From Streptomyces sp. NBS 14/10 (GTDB lineage: Bacteria; Actinomycetota; Actinomycetes; Streptomycetales; Streptomycetaceae): a stretch of 64,000 bases of DNA. The DNA lies in NCBI RefSeq assembly GCF_002224125.1, contig NZ_NCSM01000016.1:12342-76341 (forward strand), written 5' to 3'. This document shows, piece by piece, positions 44,701 through 53,500 of the stretch; the stretch's first letter is position 1, and each line of letters opens with the position of its first letter. A program made the translations under genes and the position numbers. A model generated the notes under the pieces. The model saw nothing but the letters and a program-made list of their open reading frames with translations. It was not told the origin of the DNA and did not search any database.

Positions 44701-47514
44701 GTGGGCGAGCGCGAGGGCGTCCGCGAGGTCGTGGGGGGTGCCGTGGTCACGGCGGAGGGTGGGGATCGTGGTGGCAGGGGCACCGGCGTCGTCGATGGCG
44801 TCCTGGATGCCGGGGGTGAGGACGGGGTGGGGGCTCGCCTCGATGAAGTGGCGGTGCTGGTGGTCCAGGAGGGTGGTGAGGGTGTCGGTGAAGCGGACCG
44901 GCCGGCGGAGGTTGGTGAACCAGTACTCGGCGTCGAGCGGGGTGTCGGCCAGTGGCTCGCCGGTGACGGTGGAGTAGAAGGGGATGGTGGGCGCGACGGG
45001 GGCCAGATCGGCGAGTTGCGCGAGGATGGTGTCGCGGATGCGGTCGACGTGCGGGCTGTGGGAGGCGTAGTCCACGTCGATGGTGCGGGTCCGCGCGCCC
45101 TGCGCCTCGGCGGCCGCCAGGACGGTGGCGATCTGGTCCGGTGGCCCGGAGACGACGGTGGAACGGGGGCCGTTGTGGGCGGCGACCGCGACGTCCTCGG
45201 CGGCCTGGCCGAGTTCGGTCAGCACGCGGGCGGTGTCCTCGGCGCCGAGGGTGAGGGAGGCCATGGCCCCGTGGCCTGCGAGGGCGCGTAGCGCCTGGCT
45301 GCGCAGGGCCACCACCTTGGCGGCGTCGTCGAGGGTCAGGGCCCCCGCCACACAGGCGGCGGCGATCTCGCCCTGGGAGTGTCCGATGACGGCGGCCGGG
45401 GTGATGCCGAAGTCCTGCCACAGGCCCGCCAGGGACACCATGACGGCCCACAGGGTCGGCTGGATGACATCCACGCGGTGCGGGTCGGTGGCGGTGTCCG
45501 TACCGCGCAGAACGGCGGTGAGCGACCAGTCGACGTACGGGGCCAGGGCCCGTTCGCAGGCGGCGATCCGGGTGGCGAAGGCGGGGGAGGAGTCCAGCAG
45601 CCCGACGGCCATACCGGGCCACTGGGAGCCCTGGCCGGGGAAGACGAGGACCGGGCCCGCCTGCGGGTCGAGGGCAGTGCCGCGGACGAGGTGGGGGTGT
45701 TCGCCGCCGGTGGCCAGGGCCTCGAGCGCGGCGGTGAGGTCGGCGAGCTCGGTGCCGGTGACCACGGCGCGGTGATCGAACGTGGCCCGGGTGGTGGCCA
45801 GCGACCAGGCCACCTCGGCGGGCGAGGCGGGCGAGGCGGGCGCGACAGCGGGGTCGCTGGCGGCGGCCGGGGTATCGGTGACTGGGCCGCCAGCGGCCGG
45901 GGCGGCAGCGGCTGGGGCGCCAGTGTCGGTCACCAGGGCGCCGGTGTCGGTGACCGGGCCGTCGGCGTCGGCATGGCCGCCGGTGCCGGTGATGGCGCGG
46001 ACCAGCCCGCGCGCCTGCTGGGCCAAGGCCTCCTGCGTACGGGCCGAGACCACCCAGGGCGCCACACCGCCCAGGAGGGCCGGCTCGGCGGTGTTCTCGT
46101 TCGCCGCGGAGTCTTCCGCCGCCGAGGGCAGGCCCGCCTCCTCCAGGATGAGGTGGGCGTTGGTGCCGGAGATGCCGAACGCCGAGACACCGGCCCGGCG
46201 CGGCCGGTCGGGGGCCGTCGGCCAGTCGACCGGCTCGGTCAGCAGCCGTACCGTGCCACGGTCCCAGTCCACATGCGACGTGGGCTCGTCGACGTGCAGG
46301 GTGGCGGGCAGCGAGCCGTGGCGCAGGGCCATCACCATCTTGATGACGCCCGCGACCCCGGCGGCGCCCTGCGCATGGCCGATGTTGGACTTGATCGACC
46401 CCAGCCACAGCGGACGGTCCTCCGGCCGCTCCTGGCCGTAGGTGGCCAGCAGCGCCTCGGCCTCGATCGGGTCACCGAGCGTGGTGCCCGTGCCATGGGC
46501 CTCCACCGCGTCCACCTCGACCGTGGCCAGCCCGGCGTTGGCCAGCGCCTGGCGGATCACCCGCTGCTGCGAGGGCCCGTTGGGGGCGCTCAGCCCGTTG
46601 CTCGCGCCGTCCTGGTTGACGGCCGTACCCCGGATGACGGCGAGCACCTGGTGTCCGTTGCGCTCGGCGTCCGACAGCCGCTCCAGCAGCACCAGGCCCG
46701 CGCCCTCGGAGAAGCCCGTGCCGTCGGCCGCCGTGGCGAACGGCTTGCACCGCCCGTCCGGGGACAGACCGCGCTGCCGGGAGAACTCGACGATCACGTT
46801 CGGGGTCGACATGACCGTCACCCCGCCGGCCAGCGCCAGGTCGCATTCGCCCTGCCGCAGCGCCTGCACCGCCAGGTGCATCGCCACCAGCGAGGACGAG
46901 CACGCCGTGTCCAGTGTGACCGCGGGGCCCTCCAGGCCGAGGGTGAAGGCGATACGGCCGGACACCACGCTGAGCGCGTTGCCCGTCAGCAGGAAACCCT
47001 CGGCGCTCCGCTCGATATGCGGGGTGCCGAAGCCGGGCACACCGCAGCCCGTGTAGACGCCGGTGGCGGTGCCTTTGAGGGCCGTGGGGTCGATATGGGC
47101 GCGTTCGAGGAGTTCCCAGGCGGTTTCGAGGAGCAGCCGCTGCTGCGGATCCATGGCGAGGGCTTCGCGCGGGCTGATGTTGAAGAAGGAGGCGTCGAAT
47201 TCATCGGCGTCATGGACGAAGCCGCCGTCCCGGACATAGCTGGTGCCGGAGTGGTCGGGGTCGGGGTGGTAGAGGCCGGTCAGGTTCCAGCCGCGGTTGA
47301 CCGGGAAGGGGCCGATGGCGTCGGTACGGCTGTCGACCAGCTCCCACAGGGTTTCCGGGGAGGTGACCCCGCCGGGGTAGCGGCAGGCCATGGACGTGAT
47401 GGCGATGGGCTCGTGCTGGCGTTGTTCCGCTTTGCGCAGGCGCTGTCGGGCCTCGCCCAGGTCGACGGTGACCCGCTTGAGGTACTGGCGCAGCTTGTCT
47501 TCCGTGGACGACAT
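35761..47514 (-). CDS. Type I PKS, two modules: KS-AT(mm)-[DH-KR decayed]-ACP / KS-AT(mal)-DH-ER-KR-ACP
   Basis: Protein of 3917 aa. Module 1: KS Cys205, AT Ser713 (GHSQG) with YASHS at 816 (methylmalonyl), DH His1023 but with the partner Asp changed to Glu1194 (LLECALH), a badly shortened KR (about 1460-1640), and ACP Ser1736. It should keep its ketone. Module 2: KS Cys1970, AT Ser2423 (GHSIG, HAFHSP; malonyl), DH His2726, ER, KR Tyr3622, ACP Ser3792; fully reducing. The docking helix is [15 protein letters not shown] and the tail is DEVLAFIDNELGTS. An insert rich in Pro, Ala and Thr lies before the first AT. The start is ATG 47514, with GGGGGAGGA upstream. The longer open frame to 48963 lies inside the next PKS gene. 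The gene is a close relative of the 3967-aa neighbour. Confidence 0.95.
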   Translation of the reverse strand: MSSTEDKLRQYLKRVTVDLGEARQRLRKAEQRQHEPIAITSMACRYPGGVTSPETLWELVDSRTDAIGPFPVNRGWNLTGLYHPDPDHSGTSYVRDGGFVHDADEFDASFFNISPREALAMDPQQRLLLETAWELLERAHIDPTALKGTATGVYTGCGVPGFGTPHIERSAEGFLLTGNALSVVSGRIAFTLGLEGPAVTLDTACSSSLVAMHLAVQALRQGECDLALAGGVTVMSTPNVIVEFSRQRGLSPDGRCKPFATAADGTGFSEGAGLVLLERLSDAERNGHQVLAVIRGTAVNQDGASNGLSAPNGPSQQRVIRQALANAGLATVEVDAVEAHGTGTTLGDPIEAEALLATYGQERPEDRPLWLGSIKSNIGHAQGAAGVAGVIKMVMALRHGSLPATLHVDEPTSHVDWDRGTVRLLTEPVDWPTAPDRPRRAGVSAFGISGTNAHLILEEAGLPSAAEDSAANENTAEPALLGGVAPWVVSARTQEALAQQARGLVRAITGTGGHADADGPVTDTGALVTDTGAPAAAAPAAGGPVTDTPAAASDPAVAPASPASPAEVAWSLATTRATFDHRAVVTGTELADLTAALEALATGGEHPHLVRGTALDPQAGPVLVFPGQGSQWPGMAVGLLDSSPAFATRIAACERALAPYVDWSLTAVLRGTDTATDPHRVDVIQPTLWAVMVSLAGLWQDFGITPAAVIGHSQGEIAAACVAGALTLDDAAKVVALRSQALRALAGHGAMASLTLGAEDTARVLTELGQAAEDVAVAAHNGPRSTVVSGPPDQIATVLAAAEAQGARTRTIDVDYASHSPHVDRIRDTILAQLADLAPVAPTIPFYSTVTGEPLADTPLDAEYWFTNLRRPVRFTDTLTTLLDHQHRHFIEASPHPVLTPGIQDAIDDAGAPATTIPTLRRDHGTPHDLADALALAHTSGLTVDWRPWYATTPPATTDLPTYPFQRQRYWSAAGRQTGDVSAAGLRPVDHPQLSAATGLADGGLLLTGRLPAAGDAGWLGEHEFADVVLVPSTALVEWTLRAADEAGCGGVEELTLQAPLTLSAASELRVQVAVDAPDEDGSRAVRISSQPAVDTPDRADGQDTWTCHATGTLTPAAAAGTELAGAWPPAGAEAVDLTDLYARAEAAGYRYGPTFQGVQAVWRHGADLLAEVALDQGVEEGGGEFGIHPALLECALHPVALDDRPPADADADSPLWLPFAWSGVSLHAGGATSVRVRIGQRGQTDTEGRELTVVVADPTGAPVLTVDSVALRPADGDWLKAAERRSTADLFTVEWLPLPPPGSQSEPDEAADGWATLTSGPGRHYADLAALLSAVDGGEPAPPVVLAAVTPTTDTLGLIQEWLAEPRLRDSRLVLITSGAASVGDGDGPVDPASAAVYGLVRAAQAEHPDHFTLVDMGADADDDEMLADAVRRAIAADEPQIAVRSGEVSVPRLLRATNRPDEGAAVELSGGTVVVSGATDHVSGGVIAEQLVRAYGAERLLLLSPEPSEAVQLPDLTERLTALGAAVEVAAVDIADRAALAEVLASVPDSHPLVGVVHLAGAGDSAWQLHTLTQDLPLRMFVVFSAADVGHAAADAHTDALIARRHAAGLAGTGLVWTLGEEAGEETAADTSRLFDAALCVVRPLVVAADLDTARLGPEAPALLRALARPVRRRAAERQSAAHALTSRLAGLDASGQRELLLDVVRQMAAVVLGHSSDTAIRAEAAFKELGFDSLTAVGLRNRLVDATGLRLPSTLVFDYPTPRSLADHLLQLVAGTAPTISIPVGRTRAKGVDDEPIAVVAMACRFPGDVTTPEGLWDLVEAGEHIRGPFPTNRGWDLANLFHPDPEHPGTTYASQGAFIYDADGFDAAFFGINPREALAIDPQQRLILETAWEALERAGIDPHTLKESLTGVYTGVIYHDYASGLSSADPRLDGYTMLSSIGSIISGRVAYTLGLQGPAVTVDTACSSSLVAMHLAAQALRQGECDLALAGGVTVMATPDPFTGFSRQRGLAPDGRCKPFAAAADGTSLSEGAGLVLLERLSDARRNGHQVLAVVRGSAINQDGASNGLTAPNGPSQQRVIAQALASAGLTPADIDAVEAHGTGTTLGDPIEAQALLAAYGQHRADDRPLWLGSVKSNIGHTQAASGIVGVIKMIMAMRHGRLPASLHIDEPSPHIDWTSGNVQLLTEAIDWPEADRPRRAAVSSFGASGTNAHLIIEQAPETPQLAAVAPPPGVVPWPLSARSDDALRAQASALAEQLRADGGASVAAVGWSLATTRAVFERRAVVVGDGIDEMAAALEALAAGDPHPGLSTPTGAASEAQGNVVWLFSGQGSQRPGMGAELYRRFPVFAAAFDEVCALLDPHLDRPLRDVVFASDPEHGDLIHHTTYTQAGLFALHLALARLLTSMGLAPDAVAGHSIGEISAAHLAGVFSLEDAAHLVAVRATLMGELPPGGAMATVHASEEEITATLGDYPGLAIAAMNTPGHTVVSGPADQVAAASAWWQEQGRRTRSLPVSHAFHSPLMEPILAPFTEAIGQLAFQPPRIPLISNLTGRPAGEEITTPEYWAQHIRRPVHFHQSIAHLAEDTAVFLELGPAPVLTHAVHHTLPEGTTATALATLTGKQSDVPALAHSLASLHIAHAPLDWTPWYPTDPAPEPVALPTYRFQRRPYWIAPHTSGGAAPGGTGLDHPLLDAVAPLADGGVVLTGHVPPADHDSWLTEHTIADTVLLPGTALLELALCAAEHTDSPHVEELLLHHPLTLHATSPLDLQIVVGTADDTDRRVLHVYTRPQSAPTAEWTRHTTATLTAEPAPDRDQPTGAEREAAWPPSDAEPVDITGFYDRAAANGYAYGPAFQGLQALWRRGDDLFAEVTLATAEDTEDTADALAVHPAFLDSALHPLVAVTDTSGGEVWLPFSWSGVTLHATGASHARVRITSHDESEHSLTLTDATGQLILTADAVTTRPLRLDAPQRATAEGLFTLEWTPAAPLADRSDESTAPEVVFAKAPVADGEGGELEAVERALTLVQNWLAEPRSDDARLVVLTRKAVAVDEETDLDPVAAAVWGLVRSAQSENPGRFVLLDTDLKTDEEAASDGLVADAVRCALDLDEPQLALRGGRILVPRLVRATASATLVPPVGQGAWRLDAAGTSGSATLDSVAPVPFPEAEEELAAGRVRIEVRAAGVNFRDVLISLGMVPDQTRIGGEGAGVVLEVAPDVTTVTPGDRVLGVFDGAFGQVTVSDARMVTRMPESWDFPRAAAVPVAFLTAWYGLVELGRLKAGESVLIHAAAGGVGMAAVQIAQHLGAEVYATASPGKHAALEAMGIDEAHRASSRDLDFEEAFRAATGGRGVDMVLNSLAGDYIDASLRLLAKGGRFLEMGKTDLREPEQVAKDFAGVDYRVYDLVSDAGADRVALMLATLVALFDEGTLTPPPVQVWPLAKARQALRFMSQAKHTGKIVLTIPPALDPDGTALITGGTGTLGALVAEHLVTHHHITHLHLLSRRGPDAPGAAELTARLTELGATVHITAADTSDPEAVRQVVDAIDADHPLTAVIHTAGIVDDAMVTSQTPETLGRVWAAKAVGAANLHRATHHLPLAMFALYSSVSGTLGNPGQANYAAANAYCDALASRRHHAGLPATSIAWGLWDATSDITGQLTEADVARMGRTGVTALAADHALALFDAAHRHGDPQLVALDLDVHTLASQPVATLPAAMRALATRPSGATRRAAAAAQRPGDWTRRLAGLPEAEQRQQLLTLVRTNAATVLGHADAESVREEAPFTDLGFDSLTGVELRNRLSAATGLRLPAALVFDFPSARTLADHLRGQLVADGGSGAQGGVDPVLGELARLESTLSALALPEADARAVTDRLEGLLAQWKAASAPSAEDNATDRLTLATADEVLAFIDNELGTS
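45830..45990 (-). repeat. Pro/Ala/Thr-rich repetitive insert before an AT domain
   Basis: Short repeats coding GPVTDTG and PAAAAPAA-like units add roughly 50 residues in the KS-AT region of module 1 of the 3917-aa PKS, compared with the other modules. Confidence 0.7.
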
Positions 47515-47534
47515 TGGTCCTCCCCCACTTCTCG

Positions 47535-50500
47535 TCAGGACGAGCCCAGTTGCTGGTCGATGAGCGCGAACATCTCGTCGTCCGAGGCGGACTCCAGCGC
47601 CTCGCCGTCGATGTCCGCCTCGCTGGCCGTGCTCCCCTCCAGCCGGGACAGCAGGGCGTGGAGCCGGCCCGCGATCGTCTCGCGCGCCTTCCCGTCCACG
47701 TCGTGGCTGCCCAGGGTGGACTCCAGCCGGGCCAAGTCGTTGAGAACGGGGGCGAGTTGGTCGACCGTCGCCTCCGTACGGTCCGCGGGGGCGAGCTTCT
47801 GGTCCAGGAAGCGGGCCATGGTCTCCGCGTCGGGATAGTCGAAGACGAGCGCGGCGGGCAGCCGCAGCCCGGTCGCGGCCGAGAGCCGGTTGCGCAGCTC
47901 CACGGCGGTCAGCGAGTCGAACCCCAGCTCCTTGAACGAGGTGTCCGCGCGGAGCGCCGCGGGGTCGCTGTGGCCGAGCACCGTCGCCGCATGCGTACGT
48001 ACCAGGTTGACCAGCTCGCGGTGGCGCTCGGCGTCGGAGAGCGCGGCCAGCCGGCCCGCCCAGTCGGTGGACTGTGCGACGGCGGCGGTACGCCGGACCG
48101 GCGCTCCCGCGGCGGCCACGGTACGCAGCACCGCGGGCACGGTGTCGGACGGCTGGGCGCCGAGCGTACGCGGATCGAGGTCGAGCGCGAGCGGGGTCGC
48201 GCCGCCGTGTCGCCCGGCGGCGTCGAACAGCGCCAGCGCCATCGGGGTGGCCAGCGGGGTGAAGCCGGTGCGGCTCATCCGGGCCAGGTCGGCGTCCGCC
48301 AGATGCCCGGTCATCTCGCTGGTGGCGGCCCACAGGCCCCAGGCGATGGAGGTGGCGGGCAGTCCGGTGTGGTGCCGCCGGGTGGCGAGGGCGTCGCAGT
48401 AGGCGTTGGCGGCGGCGTAGTTGGCCTGCCCCGGGGTGCCGAGGGTGCCGGCGGCCGAGGAGAAGATGGCGAACATGGCCAGGGGGAGATCCTTGGTGGC
48501 CTGGTGGAGATTGGCCGCGGCCGTCGCCTTCGCCGCCCAGACGACCGCCAGCCGCTCCGGGGTCTGCGCGGTCAGCACCGCGTCGTCCAGCGCCCCCGCG
48601 GCGTGGATGACACCGGTGAGCGGGTGGCCGGGGTCGACGGTGTCGAGGGCCTGGCGGAGGGCGTGCGGGTCGGCGGTGTCGGTGGCGGTGATGTGGACGG
48701 TGGCGCCGAGTTCGGTGAGTCGGGCGGTCAGCTCGGCGGCGCCTGGGGCGTCGGGTCCGCGGCGGCTGAGGAGGTGGAGATGGGTGATGTGGTGGTTGGT
48801 GACCAGGTGTTCGGCGACGAGGGCGCCGAGGGTGCCGGTGCCGCCGGTGATCAGAACGGTGCCGTCGGGGTCGAGCGTACGGGGCATGTCCAGGACGTAT
48901 TTGCCGGTGTGCTTGGCCTGGCTCATCTGGCGCAGCGCCTGCCGGGCCTCGGCCAGCGGCCACGCCCGCACCGGCGGCGGCGCCAGAACACCCTGGGCGA
49001 AGTGGCCGCCCAGCGTGGTCAGCATCTCCGCGACCCGGTCCAGACCGGCGTCCGGCACCAGATCGTAGAAGCGGTAACGGACATCGGGGTACGCGTCGGC
49101 GATCTGCTCGGCGTCGCGCTTGTCGGTCTTGCCCATCTCGATGAAGCGCCCACCCCCGGTCAGCAGCCGCAAGGACGCGTCGGTGTACTCGCCCGCGAGG
49201 CTGTTGAGGACCACATCGAAGCCACGGCCACCGGTGGCGGCGCGGAAGGCGGTCTCGAAGTCCAGGTCGCGGGAGGAGGCGCGATGGGCCGCGTCGATGC
49301 CCATGGCCTCCAGTACGGCGTGCTTTCCGGGGCTGGCGGTGGCGTATACCTCGGCGCCCAGGTGGCGGGCGATCTGCACGGCCGCCGTGCCCACGCCGCC
49401 CGTGGCGGCATGGACGAGCACCGTCTCGCCCGCCTTGAGGCCGGCCAGGTCCACCAGCCCGTACCAGGCGGTCAGGAACGTCGTCGGGACGGCCGCGGCC
49501 TGCTGGTCCGTCCAGCCCGGCGGGATCGGTACGACGGCCCGGGCGTCGGCGACGGCCACGGGTCCGAAGGCGCCCTCGAACAGCCCGAAGACACGGTCGC
49601 CGACGGCCACCGACGTCACATCGCCGGCCACGTCCAGCACCACGCCCGCGCCCTCGCTGCCCCGGAACACCCCCTCGTCCGGATACATCCCGAGCACGAT
49701 CAGCACATCGCGGAAGTTGATGCCCGCGGCCCGCACCGCGATCCGCACCTGCCCGGGCGCCAGCGGCTCCAGCACCTCCGGGCAGGCCACGGTCGACACG
49801 CTGTCGATGGTGCCGGTGTCATCCGCGGCCAGCCGCCAGGCCGGCTCGCCCGGCGGCGGAGCCAACTCCGGTGCGCCCGCCCGCTCAAGCCGAGGCGTCA
49901 GCACACGGCCACCGCGCACCGCCACCTGCGGCTCGTCCAGGGCCACCGCCCGTGTGACGGCGCCGAGCACATCGTCGGGCCCGGCGCCGTCGTCGATGTC
50001 GCACAGCAGGAAACGGCCCGGGTTCTCCGCCTGTGCGCTGCGCAGCAGACCCCACACCGCGGCCGCCGCCGGGTCGGGGCCGTCGTCGGCCTCCGTATCC
50101 ACCACCGCTCCCCGGGTGACCAGCACCAGCCGGGCGTCGGCCAGTTCCGGTACCTCCAGCCACCGCCGCGCCAGCGTCAGCACACCCGTGGTCACGGCCA
50201 ACGCGCCCTCGGCCGAATCGTCGTCACCGGTAACGCCGACGAGCACCGTCGACGGCAGGGCGGGGGCAGCGAGCAGGGTGTCGATGTCGGCGTGGCGGGG
50301 CGGCGATCCGGCCTGTGACGGGTCGAACGGAAGCGGGCCGCCGTCCAGCAGCGCCCACCCCTCTACGCTCCCCGTCTCAGCCTCAGCCGCGGTGTCCGAC
50401 GGCGGCGGCATGGGCACCCACGCCACCTCGTACAGCCCGTCCACCCGCCGCGCGCCCGCGTCGCGCAACTGCCGTGCGCTGGTGGGGCGTACGACCACGG

Positions 50501-53500
50501 ACTCGGCGCTGAGCACCGGCTGGCCCGCCGCATCGGCCACCACCAGCCGGAAGCCGTGCTCCAGCGGGGACATACGGACCCGGGCCGCGCGAGCGCCGGT
50601 GGCCCACAGCGACACACCGCTCCAGGCGAACGGCAGCCGCAGCTGCCCGTCCTCCCTCTGCCCGCTCTCCCCCTGGCCGTCCAGGGCCAAGGGGTGCAGG
50701 GCCGCGTCGAGCAGCGCGGGGTGCAGGGCGAACCCGTCGGCGCCCTCGTGGGCCGCCTCCGGCAGCACCACCTCGGCGAGCAGATCGTCACCCTGCCGCC
50801 AGGCGGCGGTCAGGCCCCGGAAGGCCGGTCCATAGCCGTAGCCGATCGCCTCGGCGCGGCCGTAGAAGTCGGCCACGTCGACCTGTTCGGCGTCCCGCGG
50901 TGGCCACCCCCCGGCCGCAGCCGGATCAGCGGCGCCCGGGGCGGTCGGGGTGGTCGGGGAGAGGTGTCCGGTGGCGTGGCAGGTCCAGGGCGCCGAGCCG
51001 TCCTCCGCGTCGGGGCGGGAGTGCACCCGTACCTCGCGGCGGCCGTCCCCGTCCGGCGCGTACGCCACGACCTGGATCCGCAGCCCACCTGACGCGGGCA
51101 GCGCCATCGGGACATGGAGCGCCAGCTCCTCGATCCCGCCGCACCCCGCCTCGTCGGCCGCCCGCAGCACCCACTCCACCAGGGCGGTGCCCGGGACCAG
51201 GGGTGTGTCGGCGACGACGTGGTCGGCGAGCCAGCCGCCGCTCCCGGCGGCGGGCAGCCGGCCGGTCATCACCAGTCCGCCGTCGGCCAGTTCGACCGCC
51301 GCGCCGAGCTGGGCGTGGGCCACCGAGGTGAGCCCGGCGCTGCGCAGATCGCCCGGCCCGCCGTCCATGCCGAGCCAGTAACGGCGGCCCTGGAAGGGGT
51401 AGGTGGGCAGATCGGTGGTGCGCGGCCCGGCCGGATACCACGGGGCCCAGTCGATGACCAGACCGGCCGTGTACGCGCGGGCCACGGCCTGGGCGAGCTG
51501 CTGCGGCCCGCCCTGGTCGCGGCGGAGGGTGGGGACGGCGGTGGCGGGGGCGCCGGCCGCCTCGAAGCCGTCCTGCATCCCGGGGATCAGCACGGGGTGC
51601 GGGCTGACCTCGATGAAGTGCCGGTGTCCATGGGCGAGGAGAGTGGCGAGGGTGTCGGCGAAGCGGACCGGCCGGCGGAGGTTGGTGAACCAGTAGTCGG
51701 CGTCGAGCCCGGCCGTGTCCAGGCGATCGGCGGTCACCGTCGAGTAGAAGGCGACCTCCGACGCGGTGGGCGCGAGGCCGCCCAGGACGGAGACGATGTC
51801 CTCGCGGATACGGTCGACATGGGGCCCGTGGGAGGCGTAGTCCACATCGATGGTGCGGGTCCGCGCGCCGCGCGCCTCGGCCGCCGCCAGGACGGTGGCG
51901 ATCTGCTCGACCGCACCGGAGATGACGGTGGTGGCGGGACCGTTGGCGGCGGCCACGGTGACGTCGTCGGCCTCTTCGCCCAGCTCCTCCAGGAGCCCAG
52001 CGGTCTCGTCGGCGCCGAGGGTGAGCGAGGCCATGGTGCCGTGGCCTGCGAGGGCGCGTATCGCCTGGCTGCGCAGGGCCACCACCTTGGCGGCGTCGTC
52101 GAGGCTGAGGGCCCCGGCCACACACGCGGCGGCGATCTCGCCCTGGGAGTGGCCGATGACGGCGGCCGGGGTGATGCCCAGGTGCTGCCAGAGGGCGGCC
52201 AGGGACACCATGACGGCCCACAGGGTGGGCTGGACGACATCCACGCGTTGGGGGTCGGTGGTGGTGTCCGTACCGCGCAGTACGGCGGTGAGGGACCAGT
52301 CCACGTACGGCGCCAGGGCCCGCTCGCACTCCGCGATCCGGGCCGCGAACACCGGCGAGGTGTCCAGCAGTTCCACACCCATACCGCGCCACTGAGACCC
52401 CTGGCCCGGGAAGACGAACACCGGTCCCGCGGCCGCGGTGATCGCCGTCCCCGCCACCACCGCCGGATCGGGCTCGTCGGCGGCCAGCTTCTCCAGACCG
52501 GCCAGCAGCGCAGCCCGGTCCTCGCCCACGACCACCGCCCGGTGCTCGAACGCCGACCGGGTGGTCGCCAGCGACCAGCCCACCTCCGCCACCTCGGCCG
52601 AGGGGAGCCGCCCCGCCAGATTCACGGCCTGGGCGCGCAGCGCCTCGGCCGTACGGGCGGAGAGCACGAACGGCACGATGCCGCCCGCGGTGGCGGACTC
52701 GGACTGTTCCGGTTCTGGTTCTGGTTCTGGTTGCGGTTCGGGCTGGTCAGGGGCCTGTTCCAGGATGAGGTGGGCGTTGGTGCCGGAGATCCCGAAGGAG
52801 GAGACGGCGGCGCGGCGGGGCCGGTCGGCCTCCGGCCAGTCGGTGGCCTCGGTGAGGAGCCGTACGCTTCCGCTCGCCCAGTCCACATGCGGGCTCGGCT
52901 CGTCCACGTGCAGGGTGGCGGGCAGCCGGCCGTGGCGCAGGGCCATGACCATCTTGATCACTGCGGCCGCCCCGGCGGCGGCCTGGGTGTGGCCGATGTT
53001 CGACTTGATGGACCCCAGCCACAGGGGCTGTTCGGCGGGGCGGCTCTGGCCGTAGGTGGCCAGCAGGGCCTGGGCCTCGATGGGGTCGCCCAGCGTCGTG
53101 CCCGTGCCATGCGCCTCCACCACATCGACCCCGGCGGGATCCACCCCCGCCACGGCCAGGGCCTGGCTGATCACCCGTTGCTGTGAGGGGCCGTTGGGCG
53201 CGGTCAGCCCGTTGCTCGCGCCGTCCTGGTTGACCGCCGAACCCCGCAGGACCGCGAGCACCCGGTGCCCGTTGCGGCGCGCGTCCGACAGCCGCTCCAG
53301 CACCAGCAGCCCGGCGCCCTCGCTCCACCCGGTGCCGTCGGCGGCGGCGGCGAACGGCTTGCACCGCCCGTCCGGCGCCAGCCCGCGCTGGCGCGAGAAC
53401 TCGACGAACGTGTTCGGCGTGGCCATCACCGTCACACCGCCCGCCAGGGCGAGGTCGCATTCGCCCTGGCGCAGCGCCTGCGCGGCCAGATGCATCGCCA

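Noticed and set aside
47515..48963. Extension of the 3917-aa PKS to 4400 residues
   Set aside because: Same reason: the extra part lies inside the 4042-aa PKS in another frame, and [12 protein letters not shown] starts at 47514.
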